Position numbers and translations under genes: made by a program. From Chlamydiales bacterium (GTDB lineage: Bacteria; Chlamydiota; Chlamydiia; Chlamydiales; Criblamydiaceae): 64,000 bases of DNA. The stretch covers positions 179,112 through 243,111 of the forward strand of contig JACKPN010000003.1 in NCBI GenBank assembly GCA_024233575.1. Reading direction: 5' to 3'. The notes under the pieces are model-generated. The model saw only the letters and a list, made by a program, of their open reading frames with translations. It was not told the origin of the DNA and ran no database searches. This document shows positions 35,298 through 44,504 of this stretch, one piece after another. The stretch's first letter is position 1, and every line of letters starts with the position of its first letter.

Positions 35298-36782
35298 TTA
35301 AGAAAGCTTTTCTGCTGCCCAAGCATTGGCAGTTACGATCTGAATCCCTGGTTTTTTTGGGCCGAATGCATAGTAATGGGAGGAGAGGGTAAGTGATCGA
35401 TTCACTCCTTGCAAAGCTTGTGCTGTCACCTCTTCAAGAGGGAGATGGGGATTGTTCTCGATTGTTTTACATACCGTATGATAGCGAATTCCGGAGGTTC
35501 CGGGAATAAGGCCTCCTTCGATCGGTTGTTGTGTGGCAGGGTCAATAAAATGGTTGGTGACAACCAGATGTCCTCGATCATTTAGTGAACGTGATAAGTG
35601 GTAGACATCTTTCCGAGGATGCATCTGAAAGTTGCACGCGTTTTGGCCGTCCGCGACAGTGAGATGGAATGAGGAGGCGGTTTTCCGTTGAGAGGCCACA
35701 AACTGCTTCACTTCGTCGACAGTATTGCATGTTTCAATGCAGGCGCGTACCCATAGCCCGCAAGGGATCCCGCTGCCGATGCTGCGTTCTGAACATTCGT
35801 TTACAATAGCGGCAAGTTTTAGATCGTCGTCTTTTATTTTAATGGCTGTAGCGACGGAGATGACGCCGGGGTAGATATGGGAGCGGACTTGCGATCCGTC
35901 CTGCAGAAGATCAACGCGCGTGATTGCAAGCTCGCCCATTCCTAAACCTGGCCAGTCCATATTTCTTGCAACGACCATCTGCTCATCACGTTTAATTACC
36001 ATAGTGCTGCATCCCATGTCGCCAAACAGCACATTCCACAGATATTGAAAGGCTTTTTTGCCTATGAACGGCTCTTTACCCATCTTGTACGTATCAGTGA
36101 AGCAGTGGATTTGTAAGACTTGCTTGGAGGTGAGCCTCCAAGGGTCTTCATTTTTTTCAAACCAGTCATTCACGCCGTCTTTCAAGCCTTTCATTTCGGT
36201 TAAATAATGCTCGGGAATTGTGTAGCCGTCGATTTTTTTATCTAGCCATTCTCCTTTGACATCGCCGGCTCGCAGCTGCGCAAAAACAATCAACGGAGGA
36301 AAAACGCTTTCGTAGATATACCTCACTTGGGGCGCTGTTAAAAAACCATAGGCGTAGCCTTTATCATAAGGATCATCTGTTTTGATGGTAAGCACAGGCT
36401 GTGCGCTACCGTTTGCTTCTCGTACATATTCCAGAGAACCGATTTTTTCATATTTTTGTGCTTGATAAACGGGAGTAGGGCTTTCGGGGTTCCATTTGAT
36501 GCCAAACATGCCAATAATTGGTACGGCAAGTAGATAGATAGTGACGTTACTCCATTGAATGGCATTTTTTGCCAATAATGCCAGGCAGATAAGATTGACG
36601 CTGAATGCTAGGGTGGTAAGGAGCGGATAGCTGTCGAAAATTGGCTTTGCGATATAGGGAGCAGTTGTTGCTACTGTAGCAACTGCTGTTGCATATAGGG
36701 TTTGCTTTAGTGAGTTTCCTCTGACTGTCTCGCAGCTTTCATCAATAAATTTTCCGATGTTACAACCAATATTCGAAACCAT
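35298..36782 (-). CDS. Membrane-anchored Ntn-hydrolase (choloylglycine hydrolase / acid amidase-like)
   Basis: A 494-residue protein. Residues about 25-95 hold two or three hydrophobic helices (TLAFSVNLICLALLAKNA, NVTIYLLAVPIIGMFGI). The second half is an Ntn-hydrolase of the linear-amide C-N hydrolase/acid-ceramidase group: MGCSTMVIKRDEQMVVARNM gives the candidate nucleophile Cys258 followed by the conserved R-N-x-D (ARNMDW). VNECSERSIGSGIPCG and VVTNHF are further family-like blocks. Because the Cys is internal, the enzyme would need self-cleavage before Cys258 to act. Substrates in the family are bile salts, N-acylethanolamines, ceramides and penicillins; action on a host lipid is inference. 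Confidence 0.72.
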   Translation of the reverse strand: MVSNIGCNIGKFIDESCETVRGNSLKQTLYATAVATVATTAPYIAKPIFDSYPLLTTLAFSVNLICLALLAKNAIQWSNVTIYLLAVPIIGMFGIKWNPESPTPVYQAQKYEKIGSLEYVREANGSAQPVLTIKTDDPYDKGYAYGFLTAPQVRYIYESVFPPLIVFAQLRAGDVKGEWLDKKIDGYTIPEHYLTEMKGLKDGVNDWFEKNEDPWRLTSKQVLQIHCFTDTYKMGKEPFIGKKAFQYLWNVLFGDMGCSTMVIKRDEQMVVARNMDWPGLGMGELAITRVDLLQDGSQVRSHIYPGVISVATAIKIKDDDLKLAAIVNECSERSIGSGIPCGLWVRACIETCNTVDEVKQFVASQRKTASSFHLTVADGQNACNFQMHPRKDVYHLSRSLNDRGHLVVTNHFIDPATQQPIEGGLIPGTSGIRYHTVCKTIENNPHLPLEEVTAQALQGVNRSLTLSSHYYAFGPKKPGIQIVTANAWAAEKLS

Positions 36783-36981
36783 GGACAGCCCGTTGTGTGC
36801 AGCTAAAAAATAGCAATTTAGGTGAAGGCTATATTTCTTTGCTAATACTTTCTATTGCTAAAATAAGTGTTTTTTTCATAGTCTTGACAAGACATGAAAA
36901 GTGATTTTAACAGTATCGTAAACCTATTTCGGCATACAGCGCAATAGATCGATACGCAAAAATTGATAGAGGACATTTCAC

Positions 36982-38052
36982 ATGAAAAAGATCGTTACAT
37001 TGCTATTCGTTGCTCTTTTTTCACTATGCAATGCTGAAGAATGTTGCGGATATTATGCGTATGGTTCATTGGTCTATCTTCATACGCAGATGGACGATTT
37101 GGAATATGCCGTCCATAGGACGAATAACGTTATCTTTTCGCCATTAAGCGTTGAGACAAACGGTGTCGACAGAGATTTAGATTTTACTTGGAAGCCAGGT
37201 GTGCAGGCAGGAATCGGAATTGATACAGGCTGCGGCTGGTACCTTGAGCTTTCGGGAATCCACTATACTTATTATGTTGGCGGAGAGACAACGCTTGAAA
37301 GTAATGAGTTAAATGTGGAGCAGCTCAATCCCACCTGGTTTCCTGGATTAATGGGATTTTCCTGCCTTTCCGCTGATGCTGAGTGGAAGTTGGACTATCA
37401 TGTAGTGGATTTCGAAGTCGGCAAGACGCTTTGTTGTTCAGGATGCGTCTCTTTTACTCCATCAGTCGGAATACGCTATCTCAATGTCGGACAGCGTTAT
37501 CGCGTTGCATATACTGACTGTGCCTACCTCATCAATGACGGCGGCAGTGATGTCACCTTTTTTAAAGACAACAATCTTTACTTAGAAAGCAACTATAACG
37601 GGGTAGGTATTAAGATTGCGTCGAATTTCAATTACCAAATGTGCAGTTCTCTGGAGTTTGACGCTACTGTTTCAACGTCGGCAGTATATGGCGGTCAGGA
37701 CACCGACTCTTATGTCAATGGCGCGTTTCCATCGACGTTTACTGGCAGCTTGATTTTGTTTCCGGTCATTTATACGAAAAATGATTCTCCCAATCGGTTG
37801 TTTTATAACCTCGATTTGGAGGTAGGCTCCACATGGAATGCATGCGAATGGTGCGGATACGAGCTATCTTTAACGGCTAGTTATCTCTTTACGATTTGGT
37901 TTCATATGAATCCTTTCATTAACAACTCTTTCAGTGACGACCCGACAGGCCTTGTTGGCGCGGTGAATACAAACTCTAGTTTAGTTACTTCCAAGTTGCA
38001 CGGTAATCTCCAGATGCATGGATTTACCGTTGGTGCTAATGTGAAGTTCTAG
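36982..38052 (+). CDS. MOMP-like (Lpg1974-type) outer-membrane porin, copy 1
   Basis: A 356-residue beta-barrel protein. MKKIVTLLFVALFSLCNAEE is a signal peptide; the mature part alternates amphipathic strands and is Cys-rich (CCGYYAYG, CGWYLEL, TLCCSGCVSF), consistent with a disulfide-linked outer envelope as in chlamydiae. ADAEWKLDYHVVDFEVG is the most conserved strand, shared with the 45082-46131 protein (SADWKLDYDYVNLYVAY), and the C-terminus ends in Phe. AGAGGACA precedes the ATG. Likely a pore-forming major envelope protein. Confidence 0.82.
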   Translation: MKKIVTLLFVALFSLCNAEECCGYYAYGSLVYLHTQMDDLEYAVHRTNNVIFSPLSVETNGVDRDLDFTWKPGVQAGIGIDTGCGWYLELSGIHYTYYVGGETTLESNELNVEQLNPTWFPGLMGFSCLSADAEWKLDYHVVDFEVGKTLCCSGCVSFTPSVGIRYLNVGQRYRVAYTDCAYLINDGGSDVTFFKDNNLYLESNYNGVGIKIASNFNYQMCSSLEFDATVSTSAVYGGQDTDSYVNGAFPSTFTGSLILFPVIYTKNDSPNRLFYNLDLEVGSTWNACEWCGYELSLTASYLFTIWFHMNPFINNSFSDDPTGLVGAVNTNSSLVTSKLHGNLQMHGFTVGANVKF

Positions 38053-38521
38053 AGACATTAGGCCGCAGCTGATTTTTGGAGTCTGATGTTAATCGGCTCC
38101 AAATTACTCTATACTGACCCGTTCCTTGGGACTTTGAATCTGATTTATTCGGATTTCACGATCATGTTATGGCTTCAGATGCTTGTTTTCACGTGACTCA
38201 AAAGAAACAGTTTTTTATCACTGTTTTTCGATTTATTGACGGGCAACGAGATCTAGTTGATATGCAGTTGTTAACACCCCAATAACTATATTGCGGTGAA
38301 TCTTCAGAGTAAGATATCTGCGACTCTTGCTTTTAGAATACCCTTTTCAAAAGTCGTAATGGAGAGATTTTGGCAAATAAAGACTTTGTCAGTATTATGA
38401 CAAATAATCAATTTATTAAACAGTTATTCTGATCCGTTGTAAAGAATTTTATATAGATAATATTTTAATCTTTAAAATAATCCGGCATTAGTATAAAGTT
38501 CTAATTAACAATAGGTTAATT
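38053..38521. other. Gene-poor region after the porin
   Basis: Holds a weak hairpin (TTTGGAG/CTCCAAA at 38075-38103) that may terminate the porin transcript. Otherwise AT-rich with nothing recognised. Confidence 0.35.
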
Positions 38522-38686
38522 ATGAAAGTTCAATATAGAATCGACCTCATGACAGGCCAGTCCCATTCTTGTCGAGATCCAAATCTAGAGAAGAGGACAA
38601 TTGTCAAAGATACCTCTGAGGATCAAAAACAGACCACAGATAAAAAAACAAAAGACGTAACTGCCGCTGCTCTTTCAAAAAAATAG
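38522..38686 (+). CDS. Small charged protein upstream of the kinase
   Basis: A 54-codon frame (starts MKVQYRIDLMTGQSHSCRDP) rich in Lys, Asp, Thr and Gln, with a low-complexity tail. AATAGG stands before the ATG. It ends 45 bases ahead of the kinase start on the same strand. No homologue is recognised; it may be a real small gene or a chance frame. Confidence 0.3.
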   Translation: MKVQYRIDLMTGQSHSCRDPNLEKRTIVKDTSEDQKQTTDKKTKDVTAAALSKK

Positions 38687-38731
38687 GGTTGGCACAATAA
38701 TTGCTTGTTTTCCTATGTACAGGAGGCGGCA

Positions 38732-40390
38732 ATGTCTGATGATCTATCACCAATTTCGTCATCAAGTCAATCTGAGTATCAGAAACTACCTGAAGCGCTT
38801 AAACTTACCGGCAAGGGAGAATTTTTTTCCGTCGAGTTGAAAGATGTCGATGAAAAGACGGTTATTCTTCAGGCGTATATTCATGAGCCTGCAGAGTCAT
38901 CTAAAAATTTTATTCCCTTACATATAGGCAAGGAAAAACGGAAAGTTTGGGTCAAAGCCAGTGAGTTGGAGAAAGCCACAGGTATTTCTAAAGATATTCT
39001 TTGTCGTTCAAGCAATCCCGAAGAAATTATTAGCAAAAGGCAACATTTGTTGGAGGTTGTACGCAGAACGGCTGATGCTGCGGAAAAGTTTTTTAAATTA
39101 TCGAAAGAAGAGACTCTTCCGCACCTGATGAAGGCCGCTACCGATGAAAAACAGTTTAGAGGCGGTACAGTGTCTCCTATAAAGGCTGCCGAGCAGATGT
39201 ACAAGCTGTCAGAGGAGGAGCACAAAGGCAAGCTGCTTTCTGTGTTACTATTTAATTTTAGGGATGTTGAAGGATATTTTCCTAAACAGAAATTAGCATT
39301 AGGCGTAGCGCCTAGTTTGAAGTTCGTTGAAGGAAAAGCGGTATTTGGAAGCAAAAAAATAGGTGAAGGCGGTTCTGCTAAGGTCAGTGATACCGAAACT
39401 GTATCTTTTCAAAGTCAAAAATATGTCAAAGTGGTTGCTCGCGACCGGAAAGGAAAAGAGAAGTCAGTTGAGCAATTGAAGCGGCATCTTAGCATTGTAG
39501 AACAGCTAAATAAGTCGGGCGTCAAGCATGTTCCGAAAGTCCATAGTTTTGAATTTATGACAACTACAAAGAAACATGAACCCAAGCTTGTTGTCCTTGT
39601 CAACCGTTTAGAGGGGGATGTGGGGATGAAACTTGAAGAACATGTAAAGAGAAAGGAAGCTATGCCTGCTGCGGAAACAGCCAAGTTGCTGGAGTACACT
39701 GCAGAAGCCCTTGCAGGGTGTCATGAGAACGGTATTGTTCATAGCGATATAAAACCGGGCAATATTCTTCTTGATAGCGATGGGAATGCTGTATTGCATG
39801 ATTTTGGCATCGCGAAAGAGAAAGACAATTACATTATCGGAGGAACCCGAGCCTACCTTCCCCCAGAAGCACTAACTACGGATAGAAAACTGAACGTTTT
39901 CAGTACTTTGAAGCCAAGTTTTGATCTGTTTTCTCTCGGTGTTACACTCATGCAGCTGACTTCAGGAACGTATTTATTAGAGGAAGGAAGCATCGAATCT
40001 GAGATCGACCAATATTCTGAAAATGTGTTGCATTCTGAAGAGATACTACTTTCAGAAGAGTTTTCCGAGGATTTCGATCTCGATTCCGAGGCAAGTTCTA
40101 GCGAGCCTCTTACAGTCTTCGGCAATAAGATATACGCTGAGGCTGAGGATGATCAGGAGATACAAAACAACATTAACGAAGTGAGGCAGGCGGTCCTTGA
40201 TGTAATGAACCCTCTGCCTCCCGAAGATAAGATATATCGTATCATGCTTCTGGACTTGGCGAAAGATTTGCTTAGAATAAACCCCGACGAGCGGCCTTCC
40301 GCCGCCGAGGTTCATCAACGGTTAGTTGACATCAACAAAATCTGTCGACAAGCGATTGAGAGTGGACGTGTTGAAGATCACCTTCGCTAG
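38732..40390 (+). CDS. Serine/threonine protein kinase
   Basis: A 552-residue Hanks-type kinase. The glycine loop is GEGGSAKV (from residue 211), the catalytic loop is VHSDIKPGNILL (H337, D339, N344) with Ser replacing the usual Arg, DFG is at 357-359, and GTRAYLPPEA is the activation-loop end. The first 200 residues form an unknown N-terminal domain, and an acidic insert rich in Ser/Glu (residues about 430-480) interrupts the C-lobe. There is no transmembrane helix. The non-RD catalytic loop means activation-loop phosphorylation may not be needed. The ATG at 38732 follows AGGAGGCG. It could act on host proteins as an effector or inside the cell. Confidence 0.85.
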   Translation: MSDDLSPISSSSQSEYQKLPEALKLTGKGEFFSVELKDVDEKTVILQAYIHEPAESSKNFIPLHIGKEKRKVWVKASELEKATGISKDILCRSSNPEEIISKRQHLLEVVRRTADAAEKFFKLSKEETLPHLMKAATDEKQFRGGTVSPIKAAEQMYKLSEEEHKGKLLSVLLFNFRDVEGYFPKQKLALGVAPSLKFVEGKAVFGSKKIGEGGSAKVSDTETVSFQSQKYVKVVARDRKGKEKSVEQLKRHLSIVEQLNKSGVKHVPKVHSFEFMTTTKKHEPKLVVLVNRLEGDVGMKLEEHVKRKEAMPAAETAKLLEYTAEALAGCHENGIVHSDIKPGNILLDSDGNAVLHDFGIAKEKDNYIIGGTRAYLPPEALTTDRKLNVFSTLKPSFDLFSLGVTLMQLTSGTYLLEEGSIESEIDQYSENVLHSEEILLSEEFSEDFDLDSEASSSEPLTVFGNKIYAEAEDDQEIQNNINEVRQAVLDVMNPLPPEDKIYRIMLLDLAKDLLRINPDERPSAAEVHQRLVDINKICRQAIESGRVEDHLR

Positions 40391-40436
40391 AGTGTGTTGT
40401 CAATTAAGAATAATTGGAATTTTTCTGGATTTTTTT

Positions 40437-40503
40437 GCTTGTTCGTAGACAATTTTGCAGCCCCTACTTGGAAAGTAGGGCAAAAAAGTGGTTAGAAACA
40501 AGC
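40437..40503. other. Nested hairpin in a convergent intergenic gap
   Basis: Outer arms GCTTGTT/AACAAGC enclose an inner stem CCCTACTT/AAGTAGGG, between the kinase and nrdB stops. T-runs precede rather than follow the stem on each strand, so it is not a standard terminator. Confidence 0.4.
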
Positions 40504-40549
40504 GAAAAAAGATGAAAAAGCCCTTTATTCCTTAATTTGACGACACGAT

Positions 40550-41566
40550 TTAGTCCCACTGTAACATTGCCGCGCTTTGGTATTCGGTGACGCGCGTTTC
40601 AAAGAAATTTTTCTCTTTCGTTAGATCCATCGTTTCACTCATCCAGGGAAATGGATTTGCTGCACCGTAGAGCGGTTGCAGGCCGATACGCTCCATGCGC
40701 CGGTCGGCGATATGCTGCACGTAATCGATGAAGAGCTCGGCATTGAGTCCCATGATCCCATTGGGGAGACAGTCTGCTGCGTAGGCGATCTCCAGCTCAA
40801 CGGCCATTTTGATCATCTCGATGATCTCATCACGCATGTCCGGTGTCCAGATCTCAGGGTTCTCGCGGATGATCCCGTTGATCAGGTCGATGCCGAAGTT
40901 GAGGTGGATTGACTCGTCTCTGAGGATATACTGGAACTGCTCTCCGATCCCTTGCATGAGATTGCGACGATGGAATGAGAGGATCATCACAAAGCCGCTG
41001 TAGAAGAAAATCCCTTCCATGATGATGTAAAAGCCGACAAGGTTTTTGAGGAATTGCTGTTTTCCTTCAAGTGTCGTTGTTTCACCGTCAATGAGGTGTT
41101 TGGTCAGTTCCATTTCAAAATCATCTTTTCTTGCGATGGTGGGAATCTCTCGGTACATGTTGAAGATCTCCTGCTCATCGAGACCCAGCGAGTCTACGAT
41201 GTGTAGAAAGGCATGGGTATGAATTGCCTCTTCAAATGCTTGCCGCAGCAAATATTGTCGGCATTCGGGATTGGTGACATGCTTGTAGATGGCTAGAACC
41301 AAGTTATTTGCGACGAGGCTTTCCGCTGTGGAAAAGAAACCCAGGTTACGTTTGATTACGAGAAGCTCGTCGTGGGAGAGCTCTCCAGAGCGCCACGTTC
41401 TGATATCTTGCGCCATCGGTACCTCCGAAGGCATCCAATGGTTGGCGCACCCATTAAGGTAGTGTTCCCATGCCCATTGGTATTTTAAAGGCATGAGCTG
41501 GTTGACATCGACTTCTCGGCAATTGATAAGCCGTTTTTGTTCTGCGCGATTATTTGTTACTGGCAT
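40550..41566 (-). CDS. nrdB: Ribonucleotide reductase beta subunit, class Ic
   Basis: A 338-residue R2 protein holding the metal cofactor that starts ribonucleotide reduction. Metal ligands are Glu82 (STAESLVANN), Glu113 and His116 (FEEAIHTHAF), the Glu in IIMEGIFFYSG, and Glu and His in LRDESIHLNFG. The position of the radical Tyr (Tyr122 in E. coli) is Phe120, and the first ligand is Glu rather than Asp. This is exactly the pattern of the Chlamydia trachomatis class Ic enzyme, which uses a Mn(IV)/Fe(III) cofactor instead of a tyrosyl radical. The gene overlaps nrdA by ten bases. Confidence 0.96.
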   Translation of the reverse strand: MPVTNNRAEQKRLINCREVDVNQLMPLKYQWAWEHYLNGCANHWMPSEVPMAQDIRTWRSGELSHDELLVIKRNLGFFSTAESLVANNLVLAIYKHVTNPECRQYLLRQAFEEAIHTHAFLHIVDSLGLDEQEIFNMYREIPTIARKDDFEMELTKHLIDGETTTLEGKQQFLKNLVGFYIIMEGIFFYSGFVMILSFHRRNLMQGIGEQFQYILRDESIHLNFGIDLINGIIRENPEIWTPDMRDEIIEMIKMAVELEIAYAADCLPNGIMGLNAELFIDYVQHIADRRMERIGLQPLYGAANPFPWMSETMDLTKEKNFFETRVTEYQSAAMLQWD

Positions 41567-44328
41567 GCTTCACACTCCCCATCTATTGAACAGCTGCGTT
41601 TTACTTGAATTTCGGAGGAAGCGCTTTTGCTCTTCATCCATTTTGGCTGGATGCCAAACCGGTTGACGTCCAGCGTTGATTTTTCTACTTGCGTTGCTGC
41701 TTTGGTGCGCAGGTAGTAGGTGGTCTTCAGCCCTTTCTCCCATGCTTGTCGGTACATCAGATCGAGCTTTTTCCCTGAGGCTTCACTGAGGTACAGGTTC
41801 AGTGACTGCCCCATGTCGATCCATTTCTGCCTTCTGGCTGCTGCTTCGATGAGCCACTCGGGAGCGATCTCGAATGCTCCTTTGAATAGGCGTTTCAGGT
41901 CTGCAGGGATCCGTTCGATTGCTTGCACGGAGCCGTCATGATATTTGAGTTCATCAAGCATATTCCTATCCCATAGATTGCGATTTTTTAGCTCTTGGAC
42001 AAGCCTGCTATCGACTGCTGTGGTCTCCCCCGATAGGTTGCTTTTGACGAAAAGGTAGGCGTAGATCGGTTCGATTGACTGGGAGACTCCGGCGATCAGG
42101 CTGATCGTCGCTGTAGGTGCGATAGCTAGCACCTGCGAGTTGCGCATGCCTTTTTCTTTTACGCGGCGGCGCAGGGGATCCCAGTTCAGCGTTGACGTTG
42201 TGTCAACGTTGAGGACCCCCCCGCGAGCCTCTTGCAGCGATCGAATGGTATCGATAGGGACGATGCCCTTGCTCCAAGACGACCCTTGGTAAGTCGGGTA
42301 GCTGCCACGCTCTTCAGCGAGCGCGCTTGAGGCGGCGAGCGCGTGGTAGCTGATCAGCTCCATAGAACGGTCGGCGAAGGCCACAGCTTCCATGGAATCG
42401 TAGGGAATGCCCATTTCAATGAGAGTGTCATGAAAGCCCATTAATCCTATTCCTATCGGACGGTGGCGCAGGTTGGAATGGCGAGCTTCGTCGGTAGGAT
42501 AGAAATTAATGTCGATTACATTGTCCAGCATGCGCACTGCTGTTGCGATGCTTTGCTGCAGGGCTTTTTCGTCGATGGCGCCATCACGCAGGTGCGCGAC
42601 GAGGTTGATCGATCCTAGGTTGCAGACGGCAGTCTCTTGCTTGCTGGTGTTGAGCAAAATTTCGGTACAGAGGTTCGACGAATGAATGACGCCGGCATGC
42701 CGCTGCGAAGACCGCAGGTTGGAAGGATCTTTAAAAGTGATCCAAGGGTGTCCGGTCTCGAAGAGGCGCGAAAGCATTTTGCGCCATAGCTGCCGTGCGC
42801 TGATCTCACGAAAGTTGCGTATTTCCCCTTCGGCGGCGCATTTTTCATAGTGGGCATAGCGCTCTTCAAACTCCTGTCCGTAGAGGTCATGCAGGTCGGG
42901 GACCTCGTCAGGACTGAAGAGTGTCCACGATGCGTCGGCGATCACCCGCTTCATGAAAAGATCGGGAATCCAGTTGGCGGTATTCATGTCGTGGGTGCGG
43001 CGTCGGTCGTCACCGGTATTTTTACGGAGATCCAGGAATTCTTCGACATCCAAATGCCATGTCTCCAGGTAGCAGCAGACCGCGCCTTTTCTCTTCCCTC
43101 CTTGGTTGACAGCGACAGCGGTATCGTTGACGAGCTTGAGAAAAGGGATCAATCCTTGTGATTTGCCTTTTGTTCCTTTGATATAGGCGTTGCTGGAACG
43201 GATCGGCGTCCAATCGTTACCGAGCCCTCCCGCCCATTTCGATAGTTTGGCGTTGTCGCCGATTACCTTGAAGATATTCTCGAGATCGTCATCGACGGTA
43301 AGGAGGTAACAGCTTGATAGCTGCGAGTGTGGCGTTCCGCTGTTGAAAAGCGTTGGCGTGCTGGGAACATATTTCAGCTGTGAAATGAGGTTGTAAAACT
43401 CTATTGCCCTCTCTTCGCGGCAGTCCTCTTTCAGTGCCAGCCCCATCGCAACACGCATCCAAAAATATTGCGGAAGCTCAACGCGTATCTCTTCGAAGCG
43501 GATGAAATAGCGATCGTACAGCGCTTGGACGCCGATGAAGGGAAGTAGCGTATCACGTTTAAAGTCAAGATGCTGAGCCAGGCGGTTAAGGTCGAAATCG
43601 AGCAGTTCCGGATTGAGGAACTCTTGATCGACGGCTGCTTGAATAAACGATAGGAAGCCAACTCTGGCATCTTCAGAGATGCCAAGACGTTCTAGAGATT
43701 CTTTTTTGATTTTTGACAGCAAGATCCTGCAAGCAACTTGATCATAGGCAGGATCCTGTTCGATCATCCCCTTTACGGTGAGAATGGCTATTTTTCTGAT
43801 TTCTGTAGGCGTCACTCCGTTAAACAGTTGTTGTTCTATTTGGCTGACAAGCTCTTCTAGGGAGCAGCAATGGTCAAGTTCCTCGAAAGCAAACAGTAAA
43901 CTATTCGTAAGCCTTTGTCGATCGTACGGTTCTTCTTCGCCGTTTGGCAACTTGATCGTTAGTTGTCGTGGCTTCTCATCGCGAATTTTTCGCGCTTTTG
44001 CATGTTCTGCGCGATAGAGAATATAGAGGCGGGCGACCTCATAATGTTCTAAGCGCATTAAGATGATTTCGACGATATCCTGTATTCTTTCGACATCAAT
44101 TTCTCCATTGAAAAATTTGCCGGCGTTGAGCTTTTCCATGACGGCATCAGTAACGGTAGTAATGATTTGTGATTTATCATCGTCTAGAGAGGATCCTTTA
44201 GATATCCCCCAGAACTCCTGGAAAGCGCCGGTTATGGCTTTCTTTATTCTTCCACGGTCGAAAACAGCGTTTTTACCGTTTCGTTTCCTAACGACTAGCT
44301 GTTGTGATTGATTGCAAAGTGTCTCCAT
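41557..44328 (-). CDS. nrdA: Ribonucleotide reductase alpha subunit
   Basis: A 923-residue R1 protein that reduces ribonucleoside diphosphates. Two N-terminal ATP-cone domains are seen (VVRKRNGKNAVFDRGRIKKA and TIKLPNGEEEPYDRQRL), giving allosteric control. Catalytic residues lie in SSNLCTEILLN (radical Cys and Asn), AVCNLGSINL, and the C-terminal redox pair CEACQ. GGAGGA precedes the ATG. Its 353-base leader carries a cobalamin riboswitch with a possible terminator, so the nrdAB operon should be repressed when adenosylcobalamin is available. It is shorter than the Chlamydia trachomatis protein as I recall, which has more cone repeats. Confidence 0.97.
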   Translation of the reverse strand: METLCNQSQQLVVRKRNGKNAVFDRGRIKKAITGAFQEFWGISKGSSLDDDKSQIITTVTDAVMEKLNAGKFFNGEIDVERIQDIVEIILMRLEHYEVARLYILYRAEHAKARKIRDEKPRQLTIKLPNGEEEPYDRQRLTNSLLFAFEELDHCCSLEELVSQIEQQLFNGVTPTEIRKIAILTVKGMIEQDPAYDQVACRILLSKIKKESLERLGISEDARVGFLSFIQAAVDQEFLNPELLDFDLNRLAQHLDFKRDTLLPFIGVQALYDRYFIRFEEIRVELPQYFWMRVAMGLALKEDCREERAIEFYNLISQLKYVPSTPTLFNSGTPHSQLSSCYLLTVDDDLENIFKVIGDNAKLSKWAGGLGNDWTPIRSSNAYIKGTKGKSQGLIPFLKLVNDTAVAVNQGGKRKGAVCCYLETWHLDVEEFLDLRKNTGDDRRRTHDMNTANWIPDLFMKRVIADASWTLFSPDEVPDLHDLYGQEFEERYAHYEKCAAEGEIRNFREISARQLWRKMLSRLFETGHPWITFKDPSNLRSSQRHAGVIHSSNLCTEILLNTSKQETAVCNLGSINLVAHLRDGAIDEKALQQSIATAVRMLDNVIDINFYPTDEARHSNLRHRPIGIGLMGFHDTLIEMGIPYDSMEAVAFADRSMELISYHALAASSALAEERGSYPTYQGSSWSKGIVPIDTIRSLQEARGGVLNVDTTSTLNWDPLRRRVKEKGMRNSQVLAIAPTATISLIAGVSQSIEPIYAYLFVKSNLSGETTAVDSRLVQELKNRNLWDRNMLDELKYHDGSVQAIERIPADLKRLFKGAFEIAPEWLIEAAARRQKWIDMGQSLNLYLSEASGKKLDLMYRQAWEKGLKTTYYLRTKAATQVEKSTLDVNRFGIQPKWMKSKSASSEIQVKRSCSIDGECEACQ

Positions 44329-44440
44329 CGTTCCTCCAAAGTGTTATATGGAGGGAACATGCGGCTAGGTCAATCGGTCAAACTGATAACGATTGAATAA
44401 GCTTGTGCCCCCTCGAGCAATCGGTTCGCCTGTACAATGG

Positions 44441-44479
44441 AAAAAAGAAAGCACGCAGCATGCGCAAACGTCTCTTTCC
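44441..44479 (-). terminator. Candidate riboswitch-controlled terminator in the nrdA leader
   Basis: On the minus strand GAAAG...GCGCA-TGC-TGCGT...CTTTC folds with an internal loop and is followed by TTTTTT. It lies between the cobalamin aptamer and nrdA, where an expression platform is expected. The asymmetric internal loop lowers confidence. Confidence 0.55.
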
Positions 44480-44504
44480 AACCTCTCCCTCGAAGGCGAA
44501 AGCT

